In this document: piece by piece, positions 35,637-46,600 of the stretch
Layout: the number at the start of each line of letters is the position of its first letter
Position numbering within the stretch: the first letter of the stretch is position 1
Origin: Gamsiella multidivaricata
Lineage: Eukaryota > Mortierellomycota > Mortierellomycetes > Mortierellales > Mortierellaceae
DNA length: 64,000 bases
Direction: 5' to 3'
Assembly: GCF_025024155.1 (NCBI RefSeq)
Contig: NW_026251724.1
Span: 62,001-126,000 of the forward strand
The notes under the pieces: model-generated
What the model was told of the DNA's origin: nothing
The model's database searches: none
What the model saw: the letters and a program-made list of their open reading frames with translations, nothing else
Made by a program: the position numbers and the translations under genes

Positions 35637-37380
35637 ATGGCATCACGAAGCCCCAGTGCGGCACCGGATACTTCAGCAAGCGCCAGCGCGGACGACAATG
35701 CAGACGGCAACATCGGCGAAGACATTGCTATCAAGGGGAAGAACGATAAAGATGTGTCCATGGGCAGATCAGGTTCACGCTCTCGTTCGCGTTCTCACTC
35801 GCGATCTCGCTCCCGTTCTCGTTCTGGTTCTCGCTCTCACTCTCGGCCCCGATCCCGATCTCATTCCCGACCTCGCCCTCGCTCTCTGAGCCGCAGTAGA
35901 TCGCTCTCGCGCAGTCGTTCGTATTCTCGATCACCATCGCCCAAGCCTACAGACGACGCGCGATCCCTCAGTCTTTCCAGAGGCAGATTATTGAGGCATT
36001 CTAGATCGCGCTCACTGTCGCGTTCCCGCTCCGGATCGCGCCCTCGCAAGCTTCAGCGTCGCGACCCTCGATCTCGATCTCGGTCACAGTCCCCTAGCAA
36101 CGGTGTTTCTTTGGCGTCTACTATCAAAGTGGGTAACCTGACCAAGAATGTGGCAGAGGGTCATATCAGGGAGATTTTTGGCACCTATGGAAAGATCAAA
36201 TCGATCAATTTTCCCATTAACCCACGATGTAAGAGACGATACGCCTTTGATTGCGCTTTCATACGAATTTTTATATCTTTTTGCACCCTTGAGTCTATTT
36301 GTACTGCAGAGGGGGCTGAACGCTAATGAGCTTATCATACTTCTTCTCATTTGCTCACTATCCGCTAGTCCGCTTCAACATGGGATTTGCAGAGGTTGAA
36401 TATGAAACACAAGAGGAAGCAAAGCTGGCATTGGAGGGATGGAATGGAGGCCAACTGGATGGAGAAGTTGTTGAGGTTGCGTTCGCAACCAAGCTCACGA
36501 AAATCTCTCCACCGTCCGAAAGACCTGTCCGCTCACGCGCCCCGCTGTCTCCGCGACGTACCGGACGCATGCGCACTCCTCCTCCTCCTCGCCGCCGAAT
36601 TGAGGGTAAGGCTTCACGATCTGTTCCCTTCCATTATTTCTGTACCAAGGAGAAGAGATGGTGGCAGCTTGTATGGCATGCATACTAACGTGATTGCACG
36701 TTACAATTATAGATCATTACTCGCCTCCTCGCCGGCTCAATTCATTTGCGCCTCCACCAGGACGCCGTGATTATCACTCCCCACCACCAGCTCGCCGCAG
36801 GAACGATTTTTCTCCACCACCTTCGGCTCGTCGCCGCTACAACATAAGTAACTATTCGCCACCGCGTCGGGCCAGAGGGGTGAATGCAGCCCCGCTTGGA
36901 GCGCGTGGCCCTGTTCGTGGACGCTCACCTCTGCCGCCAGTAAGGGGTCGACACAGATCGTACAGCCGATCCATGTCGAGATCTCCTGTGCGAGGCAGGA
37001 AGAGGTCACGCTCGTACAGCCCATATAGATCAAGAAGCCGCAGCCGCAGCAGAAGTCCGCGTGGTCGTGGTGGCCGTGGAAGGAGCTATAGTATTAGTAG
37101 AAGCCGATCGCCGCCTCGTAGAGATTATAGCAGAGGCGGAAGCTTAAGCCGGAGCAGGAGCAGAAGCCGCGGGCGCAGCGTTGTTGCTAAAGGAGGAGCG
37201 AGACGTTCATGGACGCGCAGTCTGAGTCGATCGAGATCTCTCAGCAGGAGCCTTTCCAGGAGTCGGTCGCCGAGGAGCAGGAGCAGGAGTAGGAGTCCGT
37301 TTTCGGATCGCGGAGGACGAACAGGTCGCCGTGATCGATCTATCAGCCGTTCAATGTCTCCCCCTAGACGCCGCAGATGA
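35637..37380 (+). CDS. RNPS1: RNPS1-like RNA-binding SR protein
   Basis: Three exons in phase (35637-36228, 36369-36605, 36713-37380); 498 residues, longer than human RNPS1 (305). An N-terminal RS region precedes one RRM at about residues 160-245: STIKVGNLTKNVAEGHIREIF with RNP2-like IKVGNL, and MGFAEVEYETQEEA as RNP1 region. The phrasing TYGKIKSI and GGQLDGEVVEV matches RNPS1. The rest is Pro-rich (SPPRR, PPPARRR) and then a very long RS domain. RNPS1 is a peripheral exon-junction and ASAP component acting in splicing, and in animals in mRNA surveillance. The first intron lies inside the RRM. Long RS tracts make trinucleotide-like repeats at the DNA level. Confidence 0.88.
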
Positions 37381-37778
37381 AAGCGCAGGAGATATGTGGC
37401 ATCGCTGCCTTCTTAGGGACAGAGAATGATAATCAGAGATCCAGGGCGCAGAACGGCTTTAGTCAGTTCTGGACTCGCCCTTTCTTTCTCCACCATATTG
37501 TCTCTCCAGTATAGGCAGCCTTTTTTCTACACATAAATAATAATACGATGCCTTTTGATCATTCATGGGATCTCAAAATGTTCATTGTTCAGCAATGCGT
37601 GAAGTCCAGGATTTTTCCCAATGTAGGAAACAGCCATGCATCGCTCTGACATTTGGCAGTTGATCGTTTTCCTTTTTAGTCGTAAAAATGAGTTTGTTTG
37701 ACCTGCCAGCTTCATTGCAGGTTGGATCCGAGCTCAGGGTCCGTTTGCATCCACCCTCTTCCGCGCAATCGAGCCACG
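37381..37778. other. spacer and 5' leader with overlapping upstream ORF
   Basis: Contains the RNPS1 3' region and the leader of the rhomboid gene. An ATG at 37688 opens a frame of 43 codons that runs past the rhomboid start and stops at about 37817 in another frame, so it could damp translation. No other feature is seen. Confidence 0.4.
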
Positions 37779-39075
37779 ATGCTTCGCACGCTCACCAAAG
37801 CAACGTCTGGTTGTAGTGCCAGGCACGGGTCGCTCCTCTGCTTCCCGAACACACATCTTCCGCATGGCACAAAGTCAAGGGCGCGATGGATCAACGCACT
37901 CTCGCCTTCGAGATCACTGTCTGCACCGTCCTCCAACGTCCTTCTCGTCCGAAGCAGCGCCTTCTTTTACAACCAGAGTAACAGGGCAATGTTCAATTCC
38001 TTGGAGAAAGTCACCCTCCCATATCTTCGGCACCCATTCCAGTCCCAGCAATGGAGGGGTATGGCTAGCAATGGAAGCAAATCGTTACAACGGTTCGCCA
38101 GCTCCTTCTCTGTCGACTCGTCCAACAAAGTCGTTTATACCATTGTTGCAATCAATGTCGCCGTTTTTGCAATATGGCAATATGCAGAGGCGAAGGCACA
38201 GCGGTTCCGGGATGGGAGGTTATATTACTTCATGTTCAGAAATTTTACAGACTCGGTCCAGAATCTGAAGGAAGGAAGGGTGTGGACGCTGGTGACAAGT
38301 GCTTTCAGTCATAAGGAATGGTACCACATCATTCTGAATACCATGGTGCTCTTGTCGTTCGGAGATCCTGTAAGTTCTCAATGTTTCCTAGTCTGCATAA
38401 TCAACTGTCTTTCCAAGAAGGCTCTATCTGATGCGTGTTCGATAATATAGGTTTGGAGGATGTTGGGTACGAGACGGTTCCTGGCTGTGTACCTGGGTTC
38501 TGCGGTGGCATCATCCCTTGCCAGCATCGGATATTACTCACACATAGGGCCTTACTTGCGGAAAATGCAAAACAAGCCGCAAAGCAGCGCAATGCACTTT
38601 TCATTGGGTGCTTCAGGAGCGATCATGGGTATTACTACAGCGTTTGCGTGCGTACACCCCATGTCACAGTACTCGCTATTCTTTGTCATCAACATGCCTG
38701 CAGCTGCACTGATTGGTAAGGGAGGGATAACAGTGAGAAGTAATATCAATGTATTATGGTCTGAGGTAGCACCTTGACATTTACCGGTCCTTGCTGGTCT
38801 TCCTGCGATATAGGTCTCTTTGGTGCATACGAATTGTACAATGTGCTGGCCGTCAATGTAAGTTGAATATGTCGTTGTTTCTATGAGACCTAATAGATAT
38901 ATATGACAGTATCTGATCGCGCTCTTTTTTTTTCTTTTTTTTTTTTTCTTTTTTTTCGTTGTGGAACTAGACGGGGCGATTTGATTCCGCAGGTCACTTG
39001 GGCGGAGGGCTCTTTGGTGCCGGGTATTACTTTTTCAAACTTCGTCCTTTGATCCGCATGATGGGTCGTCGATAG
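37779..39075 (+). CDS. PCP1: mitochondrial rhomboid protease (PCP1/PARL-like)
   Basis: Four exons in phase (37779-38369, 38451-38715, 38814-38857, 38971-39075); 334 residues. An Arg/Ser/Thr-rich, acid-free N-terminus of about 100 residues is a plausible mitochondrial presequence. An N-terminal membrane helix (VVYTIVAINVAVFAIW) precedes the rhomboid core: RVWTLVTSAFSHKEWYHIILN, the serine nucleophile in GASGA, and the histidine in SAGHLGGGLFGA. Inner-membrane rhomboids cleave dynamin-like Mgm1 and other proteins within the membrane and control fusion. Exon 3 is 44 nt. The intron before the last exon holds a pyrimidine tract with long T runs. An earlier in-frame TTG is not preferred. Confidence 0.92.
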
Positions 39076-39510
39076 AAATATCAAATAAAGTAGACATAGC
39101 TAGAGCGTTGTATGTGAAAAAAAGGGAAAGCTTGCCTACCATATACTCTTCTGAAAGTCAGAAATACATTGGCTCTTCATGTCTTTGTGATCGATCTGTA
39201 TCACTTTGGATCCAGCCTTTTCGACTTTCCAGTCCTTCTTTTGTAAGTCGATACTACTCTCCTTAAGCCAGTTTCGACCGTTGTTTGCATAAGTATTGCA
39301 TGAAAATACGTTTTACCCTACTCTCACTGCCTGTTCTTTTTTTTTTTTTATCTTTGATTACTATTCCTTGACCTACAACCGGTTTTGTGTTTGGTCAGCG
39401 TTGAGTAATTTCTCTTTAAACATGGTTGTCATCGTGATCCCCGATCATTAGGATGACGAGACTTCGGAAGCCAGTTCAGTGTACAAGCTAGAGAGACAGG
39501 CAATTTAAAT
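39076..39510. other. intergenic, nothing recognised
   Basis: Region after the rhomboid gene. It contains a T-run at about 39336-39348. No coding signal is seen. Confidence 0.45.
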
Positions 39511-39513
39511 GAG

Positions 39514-39648
39514 ATGGAATACAGCACTGAGGATCGTATCCGCCTCAATGAGCGTCCAGGTTCTCCACTAGAGTTTGAGACAGATACGGAAGACGAGTAC
39601 GATGGGGGATTCAAGGAGTTCAAGTCGGACTTGGATGATCTAAAATGA
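39514..39648 (+). other. short acidic ORF of unknown status
   Basis: A 44-codon frame (MEYSTEDRIRLNERPGSP..., ending FKSDLDDLK) with coding-like composition. The same frame is open back to about 39457. No donor, acceptor or partner exon was found and no family is recognised. It lies just before the second RPT-254 copy and could be a decayed gene or part of the same mobile sequence. Confidence 0.25.
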
Positions 39649-39765
39649 CGCTAGTCAATAGCACGTCGATCTTTAGACAGCCTTTTGTTCATGAAAAGCA
39701 GGCTGAGCGATCGCGTCCCCGGACAGCTTAATAGCATATTTCAAGCAACTCTCTTTCACTGGACC

Positions 39766-40036
39766 TACTGCTACGTGTATAGGCTACCGGCGAGGGGGTG
39801 CTGGTATGCTGCGTTGATGAATTCTGAACGTCAATACCTTGTTGCAGATGCTGCCAGAAAGCCCAGACTCAGAGCCGTTCGGTCATCAGTTCTGGCCTGA
39901 CTTGTAGTGGTCTTCGGCTATTAGTGTATGACACAGCACACATGCTGAACGCCAAGACCCCAAGACGGCCTCCAGCGCAATCAAAACCACATCGCTGGCT
40001 AGAACATAGCTAGCGCTACCCTTAAAAGGATAAAGG
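39766..40036 (+). repeat. dispersed repeat RPT-254, copy B
   Basis: Same orientation as 24164-24434. In the 254-bp core only four positions differ and no indel is seen. The frame upstream of GYRRGGAGMLR differs from copy A (here ...FTGPTATCI), so the copies share a 3' end but not the 5' part, as 5'-truncated insertions do. Confidence 0.75.
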
Positions 40037-40434
40037 AAAGAAAGGTAAGAGATAAAACGACGCATTGGGCAGCTGGCCTGTGCGCTGATATCAGATTTGC
40101 AGACGCGTGTTTGAACAAAGAGGTTGCCTCCTGATTCATAGTCCGTCCTGCATGAGCATCCTAAAATGTTTTTAAGACAGCAACACAAGTACATTGTTCT
40201 TTCACATCGCAACATTGTGCTGTAAGGATTGAGATGCAGAGCCGCAGGGTAATTGAAAATGGCTCGAGAAGAAAATTGGGGCGAACACTAGGGCGGATTT
40301 AGATCTTCTATGGGTCCGCTCGATGAGAAATGAGATCTGGTAGCATAGGGCGGGCGGTAGAGAGAGAGAGAGAGAGAGAAAGAAAGGAAGAGAAACTAGA
40401 TAATTTTTCGCGTGCACCATCGGTTCTCACTGCC
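40037..40434. other. intergenic with GA microsatellite
   Basis: Holds a perfect (AG)n run at 40359-40379 followed by purine-rich sequence, about 55 bp upstream of a TATA box. No gene is seen. Confidence 0.5.
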
Positions 40435-40444
40435 TATATAAAAG
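40435..40444 (+). promoter_or_regulatory. TATA box
   Basis: TATATAAAAG, a consensus TATA element in an otherwise GC-balanced stretch, about 200 bp before the ATG of the small hydrophobic protein. It supports a real, probably regulated, transcription unit. Two ATGs (40457 and 40511) lie between it and the chosen start. Confidence 0.55.
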
Positions 40445-40641
40445 TGCACTTCGACATGGGCCCCCATATTCGTCTCATTATCCATCGATCTATCGTTTTT
40501 TTGCAACTTCATGCCAGCATATATCAACATCCATCCCACTAACCAAAAAGGATTTAGAAAAATACATCCTCGCTCTTCCCTTGCCTATCAGCGGCGCGGT
40601 CATCAATCCTCCCTTCCAATCAGGTCCTCGCCAAACGCGAC

Positions 40642-41052
40642 ATGTCCTCGATCGCCATGGCCGCGGCACAAGTCCAGACCAGTTCTCTTGAGCGACACGA
40701 CCGTACTCCTGTTGAAATACTACATGAATCCATGACTATGCCAAAGCAAACCTGCAATGATAACGATGATAACGATAACGGTAACGATGGTAACGACGAT
40801 AAACAAGGTGGCAACCACGGACACGGCTATACGGCAATAGTTTTGCTTATAACCATAGCTAACGCCAATGCCCAAGTAAGATTAACACACGGGAGGGACC
40901 TATACAGTGGCTCAAGAGGAGGCCTAGACCGCAACAGGCATGTATCCAAATCCGACTATGAGCAATATGCCTCCTCGGCGACGGCGCTCAAGAGCCAGAC
41001 TGGAGTTGGTTTGAGGCTAGTTTCTGTCATTTTGATCGCATTTTTTATGTAG
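40642..41052 (+). CDS. small protein with two hydrophobic segments, possibly GPI-anchored
   Basis: 136 codons without an intron. A polar N-terminus includes an Asn/Asp/Gly stretch from near-tandem GATAACGGTAAC units (about 40760-40803). It is followed by a hydrophobic segment ending in a signal-peptidase-like site (YTAIVLLITIANANA), a polar middle, and a C-terminus ending in VGLRLVSVILIAFFM. The last piece, preceded by small residues, looks like a GPI-attachment signal. The hydrophobic segment is unusually far in for a signal peptide, so the true start may differ or part of the 5' region may be intron. No family is recognised. Confidence 0.5.
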   Translation: MSSIAMAAAQVQTSSLERHDRTPVEILHESMTMPKQTCNDNDDNDNGNDGNDDKQGGNHGHGYTAIVLLITIANANAQVRLTHGRDLYSGSRGGLDRNRHVSKSDYEQYASSATALKSQTGVGLRLVSVILIAFFM

Positions 41053-41264
41053 AAAGAACAGACATATGCTCCCATCAACCATGCTTTGTATCTGTCGACA
41101 CATTTATATAGTAGCTAATAGTTTTTCATCACAGTTTGAAAGATAACATCATACCAATTGTAACAATGAATATGGCGTTTCATTCATTCTTTGTTGCAAT
41201 GCGGAAGTGAGAATGCGGGGTGATATTTAATGGCATATGCAAAGTATTGTCGGCATCCGTTCTA

Positions 41265-42912
41265 CTATTTCGCCGCTTTCCTCTTCTTCGACTTCTTGTC
41301 TTGAAGTTTGCCCATGCTCTCCCAGAGCTCATCGTCATCACCCTTATCATCCTCCTCCTTGCCAGCCTTCTTACTTTTGGCGGGGTTGGCTCCTTCCTCA
41401 TCATCCTCTGCGTGTTCCGCGGGAGTGTATTCGCCTACCACAACAGCAGTCATACGCTGCTTTAGATAGACCTTATGCAACAATTTTCGAGACTTGTTCA
41501 TCTCGTGCACGCGCAGACAGCGGTCCATTGCAACACTGACCAGATGTGGAGTCGACCCGCCCTCAAAGGGTCTGAATGTAGCCAATGCAGTGGCAACTCC
41601 TGTAAACCCTGCAGTAGAGCGAACAAATAATTTTAGTTTAGAAGTTGTTGAAGCACAAGCGAACACTCCGGAATGGACACTGTGACCTCATGTGCCGCTT
41701 ACCCTTGTATTGTCCGAGAATACTGCCGGTGAGGGTATCAATGGAGTAAACGTTTGTCACTGTATCCGAAAAGACAATCTCGCTCGCATCTTGACCATTC
41801 GACAGGGCAACGACAGGCATCTCCCCCACCTCTTTGTCGACAACAGGCCTCCTGGCCCCGCTCTTCGTATCATACACGCGAATCTGATGGTGCCGTGTAC
41901 CGACGGCAATGCGCGAAATGTCGCTGTGGCTCAAAAACTGCAGATCAGTATTCCAGACGGGGACTCGTAGATCCAGATGATCATTCTTGACATTCTTGGA
42001 CCTGAAGATCTGGCCCCCGGCGAGAATCTCCTTGGATTTGTAGCGCGATTCACTCTGTTTTTCTATTGCCGTTCCCGCTGAAGCTGTTGACGCTGGCACC
42101 TTTCCGTCCTTGCCAGCCTTCTTTCCATTTATGACGGGCCCCTGCAAGTCTTTGCTGAACTCTTTGCTGAACTCGTTCAGATCCCAAATGGTGAGCTCTT
42201 GCTCATTGCCTCCTGTTGCGATGATGTGATGTTCCTTAGGGTGTACTCTCATCCTACAAATGCCCTTGCCGACGTTCAAATGTTTCGTCTGAGATGGATT
42301 CTGAATGGATTGAATGGTGAGAATTCCGGTATTTGTGCAAGTGATGAGCGACCTAGAGTAGTTGTGATATATAGAAAAACGTCAGTTATTACGAAAGAAA
42401 AAGATATAAACGCTTCATCTTGGTATCTCAAACGAAAACACAATCCATCGTACTCAGAATTAGCAAACAGCCCGACAAAGATGGTGTCGGCTTTGCCCTC
42501 CTTGACGAGCTGCTGTTTGAATTCTGCGATGACAGCGCCGCTACTTTTGGGGTCGATCAATTGCACCAGTCCGTTCTTGCGAGCAGCCACCAGATACTTC
42601 TTTTCATGGTCCCAGCAAAGCAATTGGATGGCCCTCTCACGATCAGGCGTACCCCAGGCCTCTACAGTTGGCACAGGCTTGGCAGGAGGCTCGGGAGTAG
42701 GCTGATTCCTGCGCAGACGCTTCACTTTGACGACCGGGGCCTCTGTGATGGTGACGACTGTAGGTAACAAAAGAAAGCCAGCGGATTGTTCAGTTGAGTT
42801 GTATTGATGGGTGCAAGGATCTTGAAGAGGTCGACAGTCTCAAAATGCAAAAAGGTAGGATACCTTTGATAAGACCCTGCTCGTCTCCAGTGTAGAAGCG
42901 TCGAGATGACAT
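41265..42912 (-). CDS. NSA1: NSA1/WDR74 ribosome-biogenesis WD40 protein
   Basis: At least four exons, beginning 42912-42864 and 42757 onward. The last exon ends in a Lys-rich tail (KSKKRKAAK, stop at 41265). Diagnostic blocks: FYTGDEQGLIK at the start, AWGTPDRERAIQLLCWD, KGICRMRVHPKEHHIIATGG, SKNVKNDHLDLRVPVWNTD, QIRVYDTKSGARRPV, and the final blade DRCLRVHEMNKSRKLLHKVYLKQ. NSA1 joins pre-60S particles in the nucleolus and is released by the AAA ATPase Rix7. The acidic insert and the ELWESMGKLQDKK tail match WDR74. It is divergent from the TOM1 gene. Confidence 0.93.
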
Positions 42913-43633
42913 TGTCCTGTGTGGGTGGTATTAGAGAAGGAATGAGTGGTGTCAAAAAAAAAAGAAAAAAAAGTTGTTTATTTGGAAGGTGACTGTTCTG
43001 GGTACGATGGGTGAGAAGTGTACTGCAACCCTGGTCCCAGGGCTGCTTGTTTTCGCGAGAGGGTAAACTGGTGTGAACCGAAAGGCTCACAACGAAAGAG
43101 AGAACTCAGCTGGGTTCCCAGCCCCGGCATGCGTGATGTTTTTATCATGCAGCGCATGATGTCGTGGCCATTACGCTGCTGTCCTTCAGTGTCTGCGCGC
43201 AATAGGTTGAGAAGGAGATTGTTGCCACCAATGCAAAAGTGGCAGTCTCAGATCCTTTTCAAGCACCTTACTCTTTCTTCCTTGCTCTTCTCTGGCTCAA
43301 CAACCTTTCGTCTTTCTTTCTCACTGGCCAAAGTATCTCTTTCGTACGAGCATTGGCAAAAGTCGAATCCAAACCTATATTTCTTCTGGTCATTCTCTCC
43401 ATTCCAGTTTACCTTCTACGCTCCTACACTCTCTGTGCCCAACTTCTTTCGTGCCCTCATTTACCATCATAGGGTTCTTTCATTCCCTCCTTCGCCTCTG
43501 GAAATACAGGACACAGACGCGTCTCCTTTTTTGACATCCAGACACACAGCACGCAAGCCTTCCTTTTCCTACTCTTCTTCACTCTCCTTTGATTCCCTCG
43601 CCATCAACCCAGCACCTACTAAAGCGGATTCAA
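42913..43633. promoter_or_regulatory. divergent promoter region NSA1 / TOM1
   Basis: 721 bp between start codons. The half nearer TOM1 (about 43240-43620) is strongly pyrimidine-rich (many TTTC and CTCT blocks), typical of a fungal 5' leader of a highly expressed gene. No protein-coding evidence. Confidence 0.5.
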
Positions 43634-46600
43634 ATGAAGATTAAAAAGACACCTGTCAAGAAGCTGGCTGTGCCGGTAAGTGGCCTTTCCTTGCCGCAGT
43701 AACCCACATGTCATATCGTTTTATATCCATCAATCCATCCCCCCGGCCACATTACGTAGGGGAGGAAGAAGAATGTCTGATATTCACCTGAATCGCCCAT
43801 CAGAAGAGATGGACTCTAGTACCATTCACGCAAGACACATACGCCAACTCGAAACAGCGTCCAGAACGGGGTGACGACAATGTGCTGTCACTATTAGCAA
43901 AATATCGACAGCGACACGTATCCTTTACTGCGTTGCGGACTGGAGGGTACAACTGGCGAATGTGACAAAGGGCGAATGTGACAAAGGGCTGTTGGCCCAA
44001 TGCATCAGCAGCATGCTGCTTTTAGCCAGCCGCGTGGTCATGCAGTTGCACATGACTTTTTGTTTGACTCGAAGTAGACCACATACAGAGCTGGGAGGAC
44101 AGAGAAGAAGGCATAGAGAAATACTGTTGGTCGAGGACGTGTGGCAACCGTGGGCATGACCGAGCTGTAACGCATACGGGTCAAGACATGGACAGACAGA
44201 ATCGATGTGGGAATGTGCTATATCCATTTTATATTTTCACATGTATTAAGGCATCCTCTTTACTATTTTTCAAACAATCTCTTCATAGCCACTTCCCATC
44301 AGAAACCTCATCAAGACCCTCAGAGAGTGTCCCGAGGTCGAGATTGCGACCCATATCGAGGCAACTCCGGAATGGATTTGGCCAAGAGGCGATCTCTTCC
44401 ACTGGGTGGGCGTGCTCAACCGCTTTGACGAGATCCTTGACAACATCTGCAAGAGTCATGACATGAAGAAGCCGCAGCCGAAGGAGTTTACATCCGAAGA
44501 ACGACGCCTGGTATTGGCTATCCTCTTCTTTTCACGTCTTTTGCTGGAGAGCTGTACAAATCGAAACCTATACGCTTCCTACGAGGTAAGCTCAGCATCC
44601 CAAGGCGGACCGAATGTGAGATTTAACAAAAAGTCGCTTTCTGTCACCGCGCTAACTGACGTCTTGCTCAACATCATAAACTAGCAACTAAACGATCTAC
44701 TCCATGCACGCGATTTGGATGTCCTCGAATCGTGTCTTCGTCTTTTGCTTCGACCCGCACAGCGTCACAGCGCTCAGCGTTCGGCCAAATCAATATTCAC
44801 AGTGTCGCAGGATCGACTTCTCGCACTCGCACATTCCTGGGGAAGCAAGGAGTACGGCCTGGATCTCCAGCAGCTCGCAGATCACAAGACAGAGATTCCC
44901 GAGCGACTGAAGACCCTCAATTTCCAGTTTTACAGAACAGTATCACTCGTAAAGCCTACAGCAGCAGACGCAGCTACAGCCGCAGCCGCAGCCGCTTCCA
45001 CTTCGTCTGGAAGTTCATCCGCTCAATCAGAACCTAGCAGCACAACGCCAACGGCGCCATCATCTCATGCCACGGCATCCTCCGGAAAACAACGACGATC
45101 ATCCAGTTCAGGAGCGCCCTCGTCGATCAACGTCAGTGCCGTTTCACCTACAAGTGAAGGAATGGTTGTCATTCAGGTTTCAGATCCCACTCAGTTAGGG
45201 TCTTCTGATTACGAGATTCTGCAGCACTTGATCCAGGAGTACATGGTCCCAGAGGAATATCAATTCCAGCTCCTTAGCCGCATTAGGATAGCTACTGGCA
45301 TCAGCGATCCAAGACGTCGGCAGCAACTTTTGGCAATCCGTATTTTGGCAATAGCGGTCATGTCGCATGTTCTCTCTGAGGCAGTCGTAGTTGAAAAATT
45401 CTTCGCATTTGAGCCGGAGATTATCCAGAGCTTGAGCGATCTGATCCATCCTGATCACAATGTGTCCTTTGTAAGCGATAATCTTCATATTGCAACGGCT
45501 TTGTTCTGTTTAAAGACTCTTTCTTGATGACCAACGTCCTTTTCTGTTTGTTCTTTAGGATCTGCAAACGGTGGCCCTATTTGCTCTGGATGGGTTGGCG
45601 CACCTTAAGAACAAACATCCTGACGTGCTGACTGCCATCAATGCGTCAGCAAGCCATGGTGTTCTGCTCTATGCGCTGCGCAAAATTGTCGCAGGCCTTG
45701 GTTCTGAGGATGGTAATGCACGTTGGTTATTTTTCTGTACATAGAAGCACTTCAAAACCAGGCGCAGTACTTCTAATCGTCTCGGTATGATCTTTGTGCT
45801 ATTAGCACCATATCCTCAGGACTTCTTGGATGCGATGTTTGCGCTCATTTCATTCATCATTAGTTCGGCTACAGGCGGCAACATGGTTATATCTGCCGGC
45901 ATTGTTCCTGTTTTTCTGCAGCTGCTTTCAAACAAGCGCCCTGCACATTTGAGAGTAGGCTGATTTACGCGCGTATTATTGGAAGGAGTGATGGATGGCA
46001 CTCGTGACTGTGTTACTAATAATGGCTTCATTTTTTACTTGCTATGACATTACAGAATGTTACAAAGAGTATTTCAATCCTGGACAGTCTTATCTACGGC
46101 TTTAGCACTGCGTTCACTTCGTTTTGCGCGTCTAATGGTCTTAACAATTTGGTAGCAAGGATCAAGGATGAAGTAGATTACTCTCTGAACTTGGTTAAAG
46201 AAGCAGAGGCGTCACAAATGACTGGAGTCGCCTCTACTTCTGCTTCTAGCGACAGGAACATCAGCAAAGGTAAGAGTTAAAGCTTTGGGTAAACAAGGAA
46301 TGTCGCCACAAGGGGTTCTTTAATGAACCTATGTATTAATTAAACCCGCGTCCTTGAAACTATAGAGGAAGAGCCTTTACCCATTCCGTTCGGAAGGACC
46401 GCGCTGCTGAAAGCGATGTTCAAGTTTGTGATCCATATGATGCAAAGTCCTGGTACTCAGGAAGGATTGCGCAATTTGATCGACACTTCGTTGCCATCGA
46501 CACTCAGAGTCATTATGGAGAACCCTATTGCGCTTGGAACTTCCATATACGCTCATGGTATGTCCACGAAGAGGTTTGCAGCTTCATTGAGGGCTTTAGT

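Noticed and set aside
35605..35937. Additional ORFs in other frames across the RS repeats
   Set aside because: Arg-Ser codon repeats leave several frames open; only the RRM-containing frame has a recognised domain.
43676..44288. snoRNA in the unusually long first intron of TOM1
   Set aside because: No paired C/D or H/ACA boxes could be identified; only a 17-bp tandem duplication stands out.
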